Below are positions 53,065 to 63,065 of a stretch of 64,000 bases of DNA, in pieces. The notes under the pieces were generated by a model. That model did not search any database and was not told the origin of the DNA. It worked only from the letters and a program-made list of their open reading frames with translations. How positions within the stretch are numbered: the stretch's first letter is position 1; the number at the start of each line of letters is the position of its first letter. The stretch is from Phycisphaerales bacterium (GTDB lineage: Bacteria > Planctomycetota > Phycisphaerae > Phycisphaerales > SM1A02), in NCBI GenBank assembly GCA_029242715.1, contig JAQWTL010000033.1, positions 62,001-126,000 of the forward strand. The letters are read 5' to 3'. The translations under genes and the position numbers were made by a program.

Positions 53065-55119
53065 TCAGTCATCATCAGCATCGGGGCTGAAGGCGGCTAC
53101 GACATCAGCCTGGATATTCGGAGGCGTATTCTCGTCATGTGAATACTCCATTGAATAACTACCCGCCCCGGCCGTAATCGACTTCAACTGGGCCGCATAG
53201 GTCATGACCTCTGCCAAGGGGGCCTCGGCGTGCATGACGACCTGGTTGCCTGGAAGCACATCCGTTCCCTGAATTCGACCACGACGACCCGAGAGATCCG
53301 AGGAGATATCTCCGATCGCATCCTGGGGGACCGTGATCTCGAGCTTGACGAAGGGTTCGAGAAGAACCGGATGGGCCTTCTGTACGGCATCGACGAATGC
53401 TCGCTTGCCCGCCGTGACGAATGCGATTTCCTTGGAATCCACGGGGTGATGCTTGCCGTCATATACCGAAACTCGGACATTCTGCATCGGGTAACCAGCG
53501 ACTGCGCCACCCACCATCACCTGCCGGACACCCTTCTCAATGGCTGGAAGGAACTGCTTGGGGACTGACCCACCGAAAGTGGCGTCCTCGAAAAGCAGAC
53601 CACCGGTCATTCCTTCCTGATCCGATTCAACCGGTTCAACGCGAAGGAAGACCTCGCCGAACTGACCCGATCCACCAGATTGTTTCTTGTGACGATGATG
53701 ACCTTCAGCCTTGCCCGTGATGGTCTCCTTGTAGGCAACCTTGGGTGGGCGAGAATCAACTTCGACACCGTAACGGTCCTTGAGCATGCGCAACTTGGCG
53801 CGGATATGGTTTTCACCAAGTCCGCGTACAACCAGTTCACTGGTCGCAGCCACGCGTTCGATCTCGAAGGTGGGATCCTCCGCTGACATCTTGGACAGCG
53901 CGTCGCCGATCTTTGATTCAGCACCTTTACTGGTACCCTCGATTGCCAGGCCGAACATCGGCTTGGGAGTCGGGATTGGCTTCAACGCAACCTGGCCCTT
54001 GTCATCCGTGTGCAACACGCTGTTGTAGTCAATCTCGTCGACCTTGGATACCGCAACGATATCGCCAGGAATCGCCATATCGACTTCCTTGCTGTCCTTG
54101 CCCTGAAGTTCAAAGAGGTGGGCGACTCGAACGGGCTTGCGTTCATCATCAACCTTCGGAGTCGCACCGGCTTTCAATGTGCCCTGATGAACACGCATGT
54201 AGCTCATCTTGCCGACATACGGGTCAGAAGCGACCTTGAAGACGTGTGCAACCAGTGGCTTCCCACCATCGGCCTCGGCCACCATGTCCTCATTGCCATC
54301 GGATTTGATGGCATGGAAAGGACGAGGATTGCCTTCGGCAGGATTCGGGAAGAACTCGGCGATCTGGTCAAGCAGTTCACAGACACCGGTTCCCTCACGT
54401 GCAGACGTGAACAGAATCGGAACAAGATGGCCTTCTCGCATGGCACGCTTGAAGGGTTCCTCGAGTTGCTCAGGTGTTACCTCACCTTGCTCGAGGTATT
54501 GCTCCATGAGCGCCTCATCGACTTCGACAACCTGGTCAACCAGGCCCGTGTGGAATTCAGAAACAGAGCCCAGATCGGATTCGCCTTCTCCAGACTTGAA
54601 ACAACGAATAACGCTCTTGCCACCATCAGCTGGAAGATTGATCGGGCGACAAACCGAACCGAATGTCTCCTGGATGGTGGAGATCAGATCTTCAAGATCA
54701 CCTCCGGAATCCAGTTTGTTGATGATGATCGCCCTCGGGAGGTTCCGATCGGCGGTGACTTTCATGAGTCGACGTGCCACGGGATCAAGCCCGATGGCAG
54801 GATCAAGTACGAGCACCATGGTCTCGACTGCAGGAAGGCTGGCAATCGCCTTGCCAAGAAAATCATTTCGTCCAGGGGTATCGATGAGGTTGAGACGGCA
54901 TCCACCATGAGTCAGGTGAAGAACACTGGAATCCATGCTGAATCCCATCTCCTTCTCGAGATCATCCCAATCAGAAACGGTATTGCCATCTTCGACGCGT
55001 CCAGCACGCCCAATAACGCCAGAGGTTGCCAACATCGCCTCGGCCAGAGTCGTCTTTCCGGCTCCGGATGTTCCGGTCAATGCGACGTTCCTGATCTTCT
55101 CAATCGTATGGCTAGGCAT
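53065..55119 (-). CDS. EF-G-like GTPase (paralogue of elongation factor G)
   Basis: A 684-residue translation-factor GTPase. G1 is GTSGAGKTT at 15-23 (canonical EF-G has AHIDAGKTT), G3 is DTPGRNDF near 78, G4 is INKLD near 133 and G5 is TSAREG near 240; domains II-V follow, including the RGLGENHIRAKLRMLKDRYGVEV segment and GAVAGYPMQNVRVSVYDGKHHPVDS. It is not the main fusA: the P-loop and switch differ and it is not near ribosomal protein genes. Such paralogues can act in ribosome recycling or back-translocation; which is not clear. It heads the TPR, HEAT, dehydrogenase, MATE operon. Confidence 0.85.
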   Translation of the reverse strand: MPSHTIEKIRNVALTGTSGAGKTTLAEAMLATSGVIGRAGRVEDGNTVSDWDDLEKEMGFSMDSSVLHLTHGGCRLNLIDTPGRNDFLGKAIASLPAVETMVLVLDPAIGLDPVARRLMKVTADRNLPRAIIINKLDSGGDLEDLISTIQETFGSVCRPINLPADGGKSVIRCFKSGEGESDLGSVSEFHTGLVDQVVEVDEALMEQYLEQGEVTPEQLEEPFKRAMREGHLVPILFTSAREGTGVCELLDQIAEFFPNPAEGNPRPFHAIKSDGNEDMVAEADGGKPLVAHVFKVASDPYVGKMSYMRVHQGTLKAGATPKVDDERKPVRVAHLFELQGKDSKEVDMAIPGDIVAVSKVDEIDYNSVLHTDDKGQVALKPIPTPKPMFGLAIEGTSKGAESKIGDALSKMSAEDPTFEIERVAATSELVVRGLGENHIRAKLRMLKDRYGVEVDSRPPKVAYKETITGKAEGHHRHKKQSGGSGQFGEVFLRVEPVESDQEGMTGGLLFEDATFGGSVPKQFLPAIEKGVRQVMVGGAVAGYPMQNVRVSVYDGKHHPVDSKEIAFVTAGKRAFVDAVQKAHPVLLEPFVKLEITVPQDAIGDISSDLSGRRGRIQGTDVLPGNQVVMHAEAPLAEVMTYAAQLKSITAGAGSYSMEYSHDENTPPNIQADVVAAFSPDADDD

Positions 55120-55218
55120 GACGTAAATACTCCTTCTGACCCCCCTGACGCAGTACCGCAGGCGAGTCCCGCAACTATAGCGACATCCAGGCCCTGGGCG
55201 GACGCTAGACTCCCCCCC

Positions 55219-55692
55219 GTGCCCTCAGCCCCACTCAACATCGTTTTGATCCAACCTGAGATCCCCAACAACACCGGCAACATAGGCCGGACCGCCGCTG
55301 CCACTGGTTGCAGGCTTCATGTGGTTCATCCCCTGGGATTTGACATGTCTGAGAAGGCCCGTCGGCGGGCCGGGCTGGATTACTGGCATCTCGTTGACTG
55401 TCATGAACACGATGACTGGTCTGACTTCCTGGCCAAGGAACGACCGCCGCGTGGATGGCTCCTGACCACGAAGGCCAGTCGAACCATCTGGGATGCCCAA
55501 TTCCAACCAGACGACTACCTGCTCTTTGGAGGAGAAACCAAGGGAGCGCCTGCCTCTGTTCACGACTGGGTGACAGACAACTGGGGTGAGGACCACCGGG
55601 TCACTCTTCCCATGGTTCAAGGAATCCGCAGCCTCAACCTGGCGACCGCCGTGTGTGCCGCCGTCTACGAAGCCCGACGGCAATTGCAGTAA
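55219..55692 (+). CDS. trmL: tRNA (cytidine/uridine-2'-O-)-methyltransferase TrmL
   Basis: A 157-residue SPOUT methyltransferase. NIVLIQPEIPNNTGNIGRTAAATG near 7-30, LLFGGETKGAPA near 101-112 and LPMVQGIRSLNLATAVCAAVYEA near 129-151 are its three motifs, forming the trefoil knot. It methylates the wobble base of tRNA-Leu in known members. The start is a GTG at 55219; the longer open frame upstream is antisense to the EF-G-like gene. It ends flush with the convergent glyA stop. Confidence 0.92.
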   Translation: MPSAPLNIVLIQPEIPNNTGNIGRTAAATGCRLHVVHPLGFDMSEKARRRAGLDYWHLVDCHEHDDWSDFLAKERPPRGWLLTTKASRTIWDAQFQPDDYLLFGGETKGAPASVHDWVTDNWGEDHRVTLPMVQGIRSLNLATAVCAAVYEARRQLQ

Positions 55693-56985
55693 TCAGTGAG
55701 GCAAAGGAAAACGTTCACACATCGTGACAACATCCTCGTGAACCGCTTTACAAGTTGCCTCATCTCCGCCCGAACCCATGACACGATCGAGGAGGGACGC
55801 CACCTCAACCATGTCCTTCGTTCCCAGCCCTCGCGTCGTAATCGCAGGTGTTCCCAAACGCAGACCACTGGTAACTCTGGGAGAACGCGGATCATTTGGA
55901 ATGCCATTCTTGTTGGTGACGATACCTGCTGACTCCAGCCATCGCTCAGCATCGGCCCCGGTCAAGTCGGCGTCTCGTGCCCGAAGATCCACGAGCATCA
56001 GGTGATTGTCTGTTCCACCAGTACACAGGCGATACCCATGCGAGATCAATGCCTCGGCCAATGCTGCTGCGTTGTCTACCACGTTGCGAGCGTAATCACG
56101 GAAGGATGGCTGCAGGGCTTCCTGAAAAGCAATGGCCTTGGCCGCAATCATGTGCATCAGCGGACCACCTTGTGATCCAGGGAACACCTTGCGATCAATC
56201 TTGACGGCAATGTCCTCGTCATTACTGAGAACAAGACCTCCTCGTGGGCCACGAAGCGTCTTGTGCGTAGTCGTTGTGACGACGTGGGCATGAGGGAATG
56301 GCGAAGGATGAACACCGGCCGCAACGAGCCCCGCAATATGAGCGATATCCGCCATCAGAAAAGCGCCGACCGAATCCGCAATGGCACGGAATCGTTCAAA
56401 ATCGATCGTACGTGGGTAGGCGGAATACCCGCAGATGATCATTCGCGGCTTGACCTCTTCAGCAATCCTGGCAATCTCGTCGTAATCCAGCTGTTCGGTT
56501 TCCGCATCAAGGTCATAGCCATGGATCTCGTAGAACGTCCCGGAGAAGTTCGGCTTGAGACCATGACTGAGGTGGCCACCAGACTTGATGGGCAATGACA
56601 GGACACGGTCACCTGGTGACAGCATCGCCATGAAAGCGGCAATGTTGGCATTGGCCCCACAATGCGGCTGAACATTGGCGTGACTGCAGCCGAAGAGTTC
56701 CTTGGCACGATCACGGGCCAGATCCTCAACAAGGTCGTAGTGCTCACAGCCACCGTAGTAGCGAGCGGACGGATACCCCTCGGCATACTTGTTGGTCATC
56801 CATGAACCCATCGAGTGCATGACCGCAGAACTGACATGATTCTCTGAGGCAATGAGCTCGAGAGTGTTCGCCTGACGGGCAGCTTCGTCTGCCAGGATCG
56901 AAGCCACGGCAGGATCATTCGACTCCAGTAGATCGAGCAAGCCACGAGAGAGTCCATCCAGTGATGTATTCGCAGTCATTGACAT
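55693..56985 (-). CDS. glyA: Serine hydroxymethyltransferase
   Basis: A 430-residue PLP enzyme that converts serine and tetrahydrofolate to glycine and 5,10-methylene-tetrahydrofolate. ANTLELIASENHVSSAVMHSMGSWMTNKYAEGYPSARYYGG near 40-80 and THKTLRGPRGG near 235-245 with the PLP Lys are diagnostic. The ATG at 56985 is 10 bases from AGGAG. It is divergent from ogt. Confidence 0.96.
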   Translation of the reverse strand: MSMTANTSLDGLSRGLLDLLESNDPAVASILADEAARQANTLELIASENHVSSAVMHSMGSWMTNKYAEGYPSARYYGGCEHYDLVEDLARDRAKELFGCSHANVQPHCGANANIAAFMAMLSPGDRVLSLPIKSGGHLSHGLKPNFSGTFYEIHGYDLDAETEQLDYDEIARIAEEVKPRMIICGYSAYPRTIDFERFRAIADSVGAFLMADIAHIAGLVAAGVHPSPFPHAHVVTTTTHKTLRGPRGGLVLSNDEDIAVKIDRKVFPGSQGGPLMHMIAAKAIAFQEALQPSFRDYARNVVDNAAALAEALISHGYRLCTGGTDNHLMLVDLRARDADLTGADAERWLESAGIVTNKNGIPNDPRSPRVTSGLRLGTPAITTRGLGTKDMVEVASLLDRVMGSGGDEATCKAVHEDVVTMCERFPLPH

Positions 56986-57040
56986 TCCAACCAATCTCCT
57001 CATCGGGGGTTCAACTGAAGATACAGGGTACGATCAACGG

Positions 57041-57595
57041 ATGAGCAGGATCGAATCCTGGAGAGATATTCACACCCGGATTGGAGTCTTCCGGGTGGCC
57101 ATGGACTCCTCAGGGGCGGTGCACTCCGGCTGGCACCATGTCGGGCAGTATCCCACCGGAGGACTCGAGGATGCTGATCTGCTGACGGACTTGGTGGAAT
57201 GGATACGGGCTTTTACAGCAGGCAACCCACAACCGGCACCAACATTCACATTGCCTGACGGCCCTCCTTTTTATCGCCGTTGCTGGGAGATCTGCCGAGA
57301 GATCCCTCCAGGCCAGTTGCTCACCTATCGCCAACTGGCATCGCGTGCTGGCAGGGATGGAGCCGCCAGGGCTGCCGGCGCGGCAATGCGGCACAATCCA
57401 ACCCCAATGTTCGTTCCTTGCCACCGGGTGGTGAGGCAAGGTGGTGCCCTGGGTGGTTTCGCTGGCCATTCAACCCCCGGCGAACCGGCCCTTCTCTTGA
57501 AGCAGGAGCTGCTGGAACTGGAGGGATGTTGTCCTAACAACGCAGCTCGTCGGGGTATACTTTCGCATTCGCAGGTTGATCCTGCATCGCATTGA
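57041..57595 (+). CDS. ogt: Methylated-DNA-protein-cysteine methyltransferase
   Basis: A 184-residue suicide enzyme that takes methyl from O6-methylguanine. The active Cys127 is in VPCHRVV, RAAGAAMRHNP near 110 carries the Arg finger, and GFAGHSTPGEPALLLKQELLELEG ends the domain. A non-conserved N-terminal domain of about 70 residues is present. Its end is 26 bases before the UDP-sugar dehydrogenase gene. Confidence 0.9.
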   Translation: MSRIESWRDIHTRIGVFRVAMDSSGAVHSGWHHVGQYPTGGLEDADLLTDLVEWIRAFTAGNPQPAPTFTLPDGPPFYRRCWEICREIPPGQLLTYRQLASRAGRDGAARAAGAAMRHNPTPMFVPCHRVVRQGGALGGFAGHSTPGEPALLLKQELLELEGCCPNNAARRGILSHSQVDPASH

Positions 57596-57621
57596 AGGCC
57601 TACCAGCAGGGAGCGTGAACC

Positions 57622-58965
57622 GTGTTGAATGTCACGATCGTTGGATCTGGATACGTCGGACTTGTCACTGGCGTCTGTCTGTCAAATACCGGCAACGAGG
57701 TCACATGTCTGGATATCGATGAATCCAGAGTTACTTCAATGAAGTCCGGGGCTTGCCCGATCTACGAGCCAGGTCTTGAAGAACTCATGCATCTCAACAC
57801 CCGGTCTGGCCGACTGACCTTCACCTCTGATCGAATGAAAGCCTACTCCGGAGCGGATCTGATCTTCATCTGTGTCGGCACCCCGACCGGGGCCGACGGC
57901 CGTGCAGACCTCTCGGCAGTCATGGCGGTTGCCCGTGATATTGCGGCGGCACTCAATGATCCGTCCTGTGACACCAACCATCCACTGGTCATCGTGAAGT
58001 CAACCGTACCGGTCGGAACCACCCTGAAGGTGCGTGACCAGATTGCCTCACTCAGCGAAGCCCCCTTCTCCGTTGCTGACAACCCGGAGTTTCTGAAGGA
58101 AGGCGATGCCATCGGTGACTTCCAGAAGCCCGATCGAATCGTCTGTGGCATCCACGATGACATTGGGCGAGAGCGACTGGAACGCCTCTATGAGCCATTC
58201 GTCCGACAGGACCGTCCGCTCATGTTCATGGACATTCCTTCTGCGGAAATGGTCAAGTACTCCTCCAATGCAATGCTCGCAGCCAAGATTTCATTCATCA
58301 ACGAGATGGCTCGACTCTGCGAACACTATGGCGCTGACATACGCCAGGTCCGTGATGGCATGTGCGCCGATCATCGGATTGGGCGGGAGTTCCTCTACCC
58401 AGGCCTTGGATATGGAGGCTCGTGTTTCCCCAAGGACACCCTTGCCGTCATCGAGATGGGCGAGGATTCAGGCATCCCATGTCTTCTCAATCAGGCTGTT
58501 CATGAAGTGAACCAGGCACAACGGTCATGGTTCATCAACAGGATCCTGAAGCACTTCAAGAACGATCTTTCAGGTGTTCATCTGGCAATCTGGGGACTGG
58601 CCTTCAAACCCAATACTGATGATGTCCGGGAAGCCCCGGCCCATACCATCATCACCCAGTTGCTGGCCGCCGGTGCCACCATCACGGCATTCGATCCAAT
58701 CGCACGTGAGACCTTTGCCGCTTATGAATTGGACATCAACATCGTCGAAGACATGTATGAAGCCTTGCCCGGCGCTGACGCCCTGATCGTCTGCACCGAG
58801 TGGCCTGAATTCCGAACACCGGATTTCAACAGGATCCAATCAACCCTCAAGGCCCCACTCGTGTTTGATGGACGAAACATCTGGGATCATGACACGATGA
58901 CCAACAATGGCTGGATCTATTACAGCGTGGGCCGATCTGCGGAACACGAAACGGTCACAACCTGA
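57622..58965 (+). CDS. UDP-glucose/GDP-mannose dehydrogenase family protein
   Basis: A 447-residue enzyme that oxidises a nucleotide sugar to its uronic acid with two NAD. NVTIVGSGYVGLVTGVCLSNTG begins the NAD domain, FICVGTPTGADG is near 85-96, the catalytic Cys is in GYGGSCFPKDT near 260-270, and LAIWGLAFKPNTDDVREAPA near 328-347 starts the third domain. UDP-glucose is the likeliest substrate. The start is a GTG at 57622 with AGGGA before it. Convergent with hrpA, 16 bases apart. Confidence 0.92.
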   Translation: MLNVTIVGSGYVGLVTGVCLSNTGNEVTCLDIDESRVTSMKSGACPIYEPGLEELMHLNTRSGRLTFTSDRMKAYSGADLIFICVGTPTGADGRADLSAVMAVARDIAAALNDPSCDTNHPLVIVKSTVPVGTTLKVRDQIASLSEAPFSVADNPEFLKEGDAIGDFQKPDRIVCGIHDDIGRERLERLYEPFVRQDRPLMFMDIPSAEMVKYSSNAMLAAKISFINEMARLCEHYGADIRQVRDGMCADHRIGREFLYPGLGYGGSCFPKDTLAVIEMGEDSGIPCLLNQAVHEVNQAQRSWFINRILKHFKNDLSGVHLAIWGLAFKPNTDDVREAPAHTIITQLLAAGATITAFDPIARETFAAYELDINIVEDMYEALPGADALIVCTEWPEFRTPDFNRIQSTLKAPLVFDGRNIWDHDTMTNNGWIYYSVGRSAEHETVTT

Positions 58966-58981
58966 TCGGTACCGTTCCCGT

Positions 58982-61900
58982 TCATATCGCCATGGCCCGT
59001 CGAACCTCAGACCATTGACTGCGCAGGGTTTCCTCCGTCACGGCAACAGCCTGAGCCCGCGCGCTGGAATACATCCGAACACGCCACTCCTCCAGGAGCC
59101 ATGCCATCTGGCGAACTGCTGGAACGGTCTGCTCGTCCTGCCACGCTTCGGCCAGGGGCCCTTCCCAGCAAGTCACCGACTCGAGATCATGCTGCGACTG
59201 GGGATCCCGTCTTGCCCGAACAAGACGGCCTGAGATCAACTCAAGCCATCGTGGATACTGCATCAGCCATCCACGAGGTGTCTCGTGCAGGACATCCGAG
59301 GGAAAAAGCCTTCGCAGGTGATCCGCCTCGGATTGCCAGATCGCTTCTGCACCAGGCGGGCAACCCGATTCCAACATGATGGCTATCTGCTGCCGCTGTT
59401 CAAAGAGAGACTGGCAGAGCTCGCCGGCTTCAAGTACTCCGGCCACAATGCCATCCATGCCTGCATCAAGACGGGATTGGAATGCCTCCACATCCCTGAT
59501 ACCTCGGACACCCGTTTCACCCAGAAAAATAGACTCGCAGGCCAGCATGCCCATCCCATCACGAAGCCGATCACCCGGCATGCAGACAGAAGCAGGCAGC
59601 GTAATACGATTCAGGTCCGGCAGATGCTCGATCTGGAACCGAAGACTTCCACTGGTATTCAACAGGAACAGTCGACACAGACCTCTTCGAGTTCTGGAAA
59701 CGGCCTCTGCTTCTGAGGAAACCAGCCGGGTGCCAACCGTGTCCTGTTCATCAACCAATGCGATCCAGGCCTGCACCGGAACATCACCCACCGTGATCTT
59801 GACCGGCTCAAGGAGTCCCTGAAAATCCCAGGTTCGCAGACCGGTTGACCGGGCGGCATGTTCGTTGGCAACCTGCGAAAATTCTTCCACACCACTCTTC
59901 GCGTGCGCCATGCGAAGTTGCTGGACATCACGACCCCTGCCAATCACACGATCTCCATCGACAATTTCAATCACGGCAACCAGATGCGATGGCAATTCAA
60001 TGGCTTCAATCATGCCCGCCGTGACTTCAAGCCCGGTATGCCTGCACAAGGCCCTGGACATCGCCACCACAAAGGCCCCTTCCATCTCCGACATGAAGGC
60101 GCGACAGGAAGCAACCGTCTCATTGACAGGCTGACAAGCCCGCCGGACCTCCTTGTTCATGCCTCGAATGATGGATTCGATCTTGTCATCGATGAGACCG
60201 GGAACCAGCCACTCCAAACGACTGAAATCAAGTCCAGGAAGAATCGCCAGTGGAACCGTGACACACAGACCATCATCCTCTGCCCCTGGCTCGAAGCCAT
60301 ATCGAACCGAGCACGTGGTCCCGGCAAGATCGATGTGTTCGGGAAACGCATGGTCTGCGACCTTCACCGTATTCCGCAGCAGGTCAGCTTCGGTCATCTG
60401 CAGACGATCTGTTTCCTTCGATGATGCAGAAGCAAGCCAACTCTTGAGTGATGCCAGGTCCGCAATGTGGCCAGGTAATCGGGACTCATAGAACGCCGCC
60501 CGATCCTGTTCGCTGGCAAGAAGATCCCGGCGACGAAGTCTGGCTTCTCTTCGCTCGATGTCTTCCTGAAGTTTCCTGTTCCCTGACAAGAACTCGGCAT
60601 CCAGAGTCATCTCGCCTCGGACCAGACCCTCGTCTATGAACATGCGTCGGGCTACCCAGGGATCAATGGCCGCGTAGGGCACTCTCCGGGAACCCGGAAT
60701 TCTTAATCCACGCAACGTGCGATGTTCGGTTGCCATCGCGGCTCCACGCGATGCCTCCCATTCCGGATCGCCATGCACTGGCTCAAGCAGGTGAGCTGCG
60801 GTTGTGCCAATCCATGCCGGATCAATGCCCCCCACCGTACGAGCCCAGAGTCGATTGGTCTCGACGATCTCGGCCGCCATGATCCATGCCGGGCGTTCCT
60901 TTGTCTGCCCCGATGAAGGGTGGATCCGGAATCGTCTTCGATCCGGTCCTTCATAAACCCCCTTCTCAACCTTGCCGCTCCCCTCTTGCTCCACTCGATT
61001 CCTTGAGAGGTTTCCGATATTGGTCACGAGCCCCGTCAGCAGTGCGCGGTGAATCGAATCGTCATCTCCCTTTCCACGACGCATGTGTATCCCTGACTCA
61101 CGCAGCATTCGATGCAACTGGTCGTGAATTTCACGCCATTCACGCATCCTGATCCACGAGAGGTAATGGGTTGAACACCATCGGCGTTGACCGCCTTCGC
61201 CTCGGATCATGTCGACCCACGACTGCCAGAGCAGTCGGAAGGAAAGAAAGTCCGAACCTTCGACTCTGAAAGCAGCATGCCTTTGATCTGCAATCTGCTC
61301 TTCTCCTGGTGGCCGTATCCTCGGATCTGGAACCGCCAGAGCACTCGCAATGATCAGGACGTCCTGAAGGCACTCTTCTTCCAGACCCGCAAGCAACATG
61401 CGTGCAACACGCGGATCTACCGGCAACTTGGCCATCGAACGACCAAGGGGCGTCAGAACGCCACGAGAATCCAGAGCCCCCAACTCAAACAGCGTGTCCA
61501 TTCCAGCCCGAATCGCTGCAGGCCGCGGACGATCAATGAGTGGAAATGCTTCAATGTTTCCCAGGCCGAGATCGGCCAGCCGAAGAATGAGTGAAGCCAG
61601 ATTCGTCCGCATGATCTCTGGAGCGGTGAACTCGTCCCGGCGATCAAGAGCAGATTTCGAGTAAAGACGGATGCATGTCCCGGGCGCCACCCGACCAGCA
61701 CGACCTGCACGCTGGCTGGCAGACGCAATCGAGACACCTTCAACAGGCAGACGCTCCACACCTCGCCGTGCGCTGTATCGATTGATTCTCGCAAGACCTG
61801 AATCGATTACGACACGTATTCGAGGAACCGTCAATGAGGTCTCCGCGACATTGGTGGCCAGCACGATGCGGCGGTGTGAACCAGGGCGCAACGCCTTCTG

Positions 61901-62887
61901 CTGTGCAGCCAGTGACAATCTTGCATAGAGGGGGACAACATCGAATGTGTTTCCATGCGACCCCTCGAGTGTGCGTGCAACTTCACGGATTTCCCTCTCA
62001 CCAGGGAGAAACACAAGAACATCTCCCTCACGAGGGTGAAGTCCCAATGCCTGGTCCATGGCTGTGCGCACCCGCGTTGACACCGACTCGGGATCCTCTG
62101 GGGAATCGCCTGTTTCTGCATGAATGATGTCAACTGGATATTGACGACCTGAAACTTCAATGACTGGAGCGCCGTCGAAAAACTCAGAGAACCGCTCTGA
62201 ATCAATCGTGGCAGACGTGACAATTACACGCAGTTCAGGCCTCTTGGCAATGATCTGCTTGAGACATCCAAGAAGCAGATCGATATTCAGGCTTCGCTCA
62301 TGAGCCTCATCGATGATGATTGTGTCGTACTGCTCAAGGCGTGGATCATGGGCCAACTCTGCCAAGAGGATTCCATCTGTCATCACCTTGATGACCGCCT
62401 CTTCAGAGACGTCCCGGCGAAAGCGAACTTGGCAGCCAACAGCTGAACCCGATCCCATTTCTTCTGAAATTCTCTGGGCGACCGCCCGTGCAGCCAAACG
62501 CCTCGGCTGGGTGTGCCCAATCAGGCCAAACAAACCCCGCCCAAGATCCGCACAGATCCTGGGAAGCTGAGTGGTCTTGCCAGATCCCGTCTCCCCACAC
62601 ACGATCACAACGGGATTGTCCTGAATTGCAGATCCTAAATGAGACCGAATCTCAAGTATGGGAAGATCGGCTGTAAATGTCTGAGCTGTAACAGCTTGGC
62701 GCTTATTGTTTACGGCTTCAATCGAGGCCTCAATACCTGTTTGCAGCTTCAACAAGCCGCGTTCACGCGCCTTGGCATCATGTCGACCTTTCAAACGACG
62801 TAACCGACGTCGAAAACGACGGCGATCTTGCAATAGACATGCATCAATTGATCTGGCCAGATCATCGATGCGATTTGATCCGTTCAT
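58982..62887 (-). CDS. hrpA: ATP-dependent RNA helicase HrpA
   Basis: A 1301-residue DEAH-box helicase. The P-loop CGETGSGKTTQ is at 97-107, DEAH at 193-196, VIVTSATIDSERF near 215-227, and LATNVAETSLTVP plus QRAGRAGRVAPG close the helicase core at about 345-405. HA2 and OB domains follow and a large C-terminal DUF3418 region runs from about 700, as in HrpA of proteobacteria. It acts on mRNA and stalled ribosomes in E. coli. The start is an ATG at 62887. Confidence 0.93.
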   Translation of the reverse strand: MNGSNRIDDLARSIDACLLQDRRRFRRRLRRLKGRHDAKARERGLLKLQTGIEASIEAVNNKRQAVTAQTFTADLPILEIRSHLGSAIQDNPVVIVCGETGSGKTTQLPRICADLGRGLFGLIGHTQPRRLAARAVAQRISEEMGSGSAVGCQVRFRRDVSEEAVIKVMTDGILLAELAHDPRLEQYDTIIIDEAHERSLNIDLLLGCLKQIIAKRPELRVIVTSATIDSERFSEFFDGAPVIEVSGRQYPVDIIHAETGDSPEDPESVSTRVRTAMDQALGLHPREGDVLVFLPGEREIREVARTLEGSHGNTFDVVPLYARLSLAAQQKALRPGSHRRIVLATNVAETSLTVPRIRVVIDSGLARINRYSARRGVERLPVEGVSIASASQRAGRAGRVAPGTCIRLYSKSALDRRDEFTAPEIMRTNLASLILRLADLGLGNIEAFPLIDRPRPAAIRAGMDTLFELGALDSRGVLTPLGRSMAKLPVDPRVARMLLAGLEEECLQDVLIIASALAVPDPRIRPPGEEQIADQRHAAFRVEGSDFLSFRLLWQSWVDMIRGEGGQRRWCSTHYLSWIRMREWREIHDQLHRMLRESGIHMRRGKGDDDSIHRALLTGLVTNIGNLSRNRVEQEGSGKVEKGVYEGPDRRRFRIHPSSGQTKERPAWIMAAEIVETNRLWARTVGGIDPAWIGTTAAHLLEPVHGDPEWEASRGAAMATEHRTLRGLRIPGSRRVPYAAIDPWVARRMFIDEGLVRGEMTLDAEFLSGNRKLQEDIERREARLRRRDLLASEQDRAAFYESRLPGHIADLASLKSWLASASSKETDRLQMTEADLLRNTVKVADHAFPEHIDLAGTTCSVRYGFEPGAEDDGLCVTVPLAILPGLDFSRLEWLVPGLIDDKIESIIRGMNKEVRRACQPVNETVASCRAFMSEMEGAFVVAMSRALCRHTGLEVTAGMIEAIELPSHLVAVIEIVDGDRVIGRGRDVQQLRMAHAKSGVEEFSQVANEHAARSTGLRTWDFQGLLEPVKITVGDVPVQAWIALVDEQDTVGTRLVSSEAEAVSRTRRGLCRLFLLNTSGSLRFQIEHLPDLNRITLPASVCMPGDRLRDGMGMLACESIFLGETGVRGIRDVEAFQSRLDAGMDGIVAGVLEAGELCQSLFEQRQQIAIMLESGCPPGAEAIWQSEADHLRRLFPSDVLHETPRGWLMQYPRWLELISGRLVRARRDPQSQHDLESVTCWEGPLAEAWQDEQTVPAVRQMAWLLEEWRVRMYSSARAQAVAVTEETLRSQWSEVRRAMAI

Positions 62888-63065
62888 AACTCAACTCCAT
62901 GCGTCGGATGAGCATCCCAAATGCTCTGAAATCCCTGTTGCAGGCCCTTCATACCCGGTGGTGGCGTTTGCCACTACCTACAACAAACTGTTAGCTTGCT
63001 CCTAAGTGGCAACTTAACGCCATGACAGACGTCGCCAACGTGTCACGGCTGAGGGAGCAGATCGG

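Noticed and set aside
54010-55218. A long in-frame extension upstream of trmL on the plus strand (about 403 codons)
   Set aside because: It is antisense to the EF-G-like gene, has no family similarity, and the SPOUT domain starts after the GTG at 55219. GC-biased third positions of EF-G leave the opposite frame open by chance.
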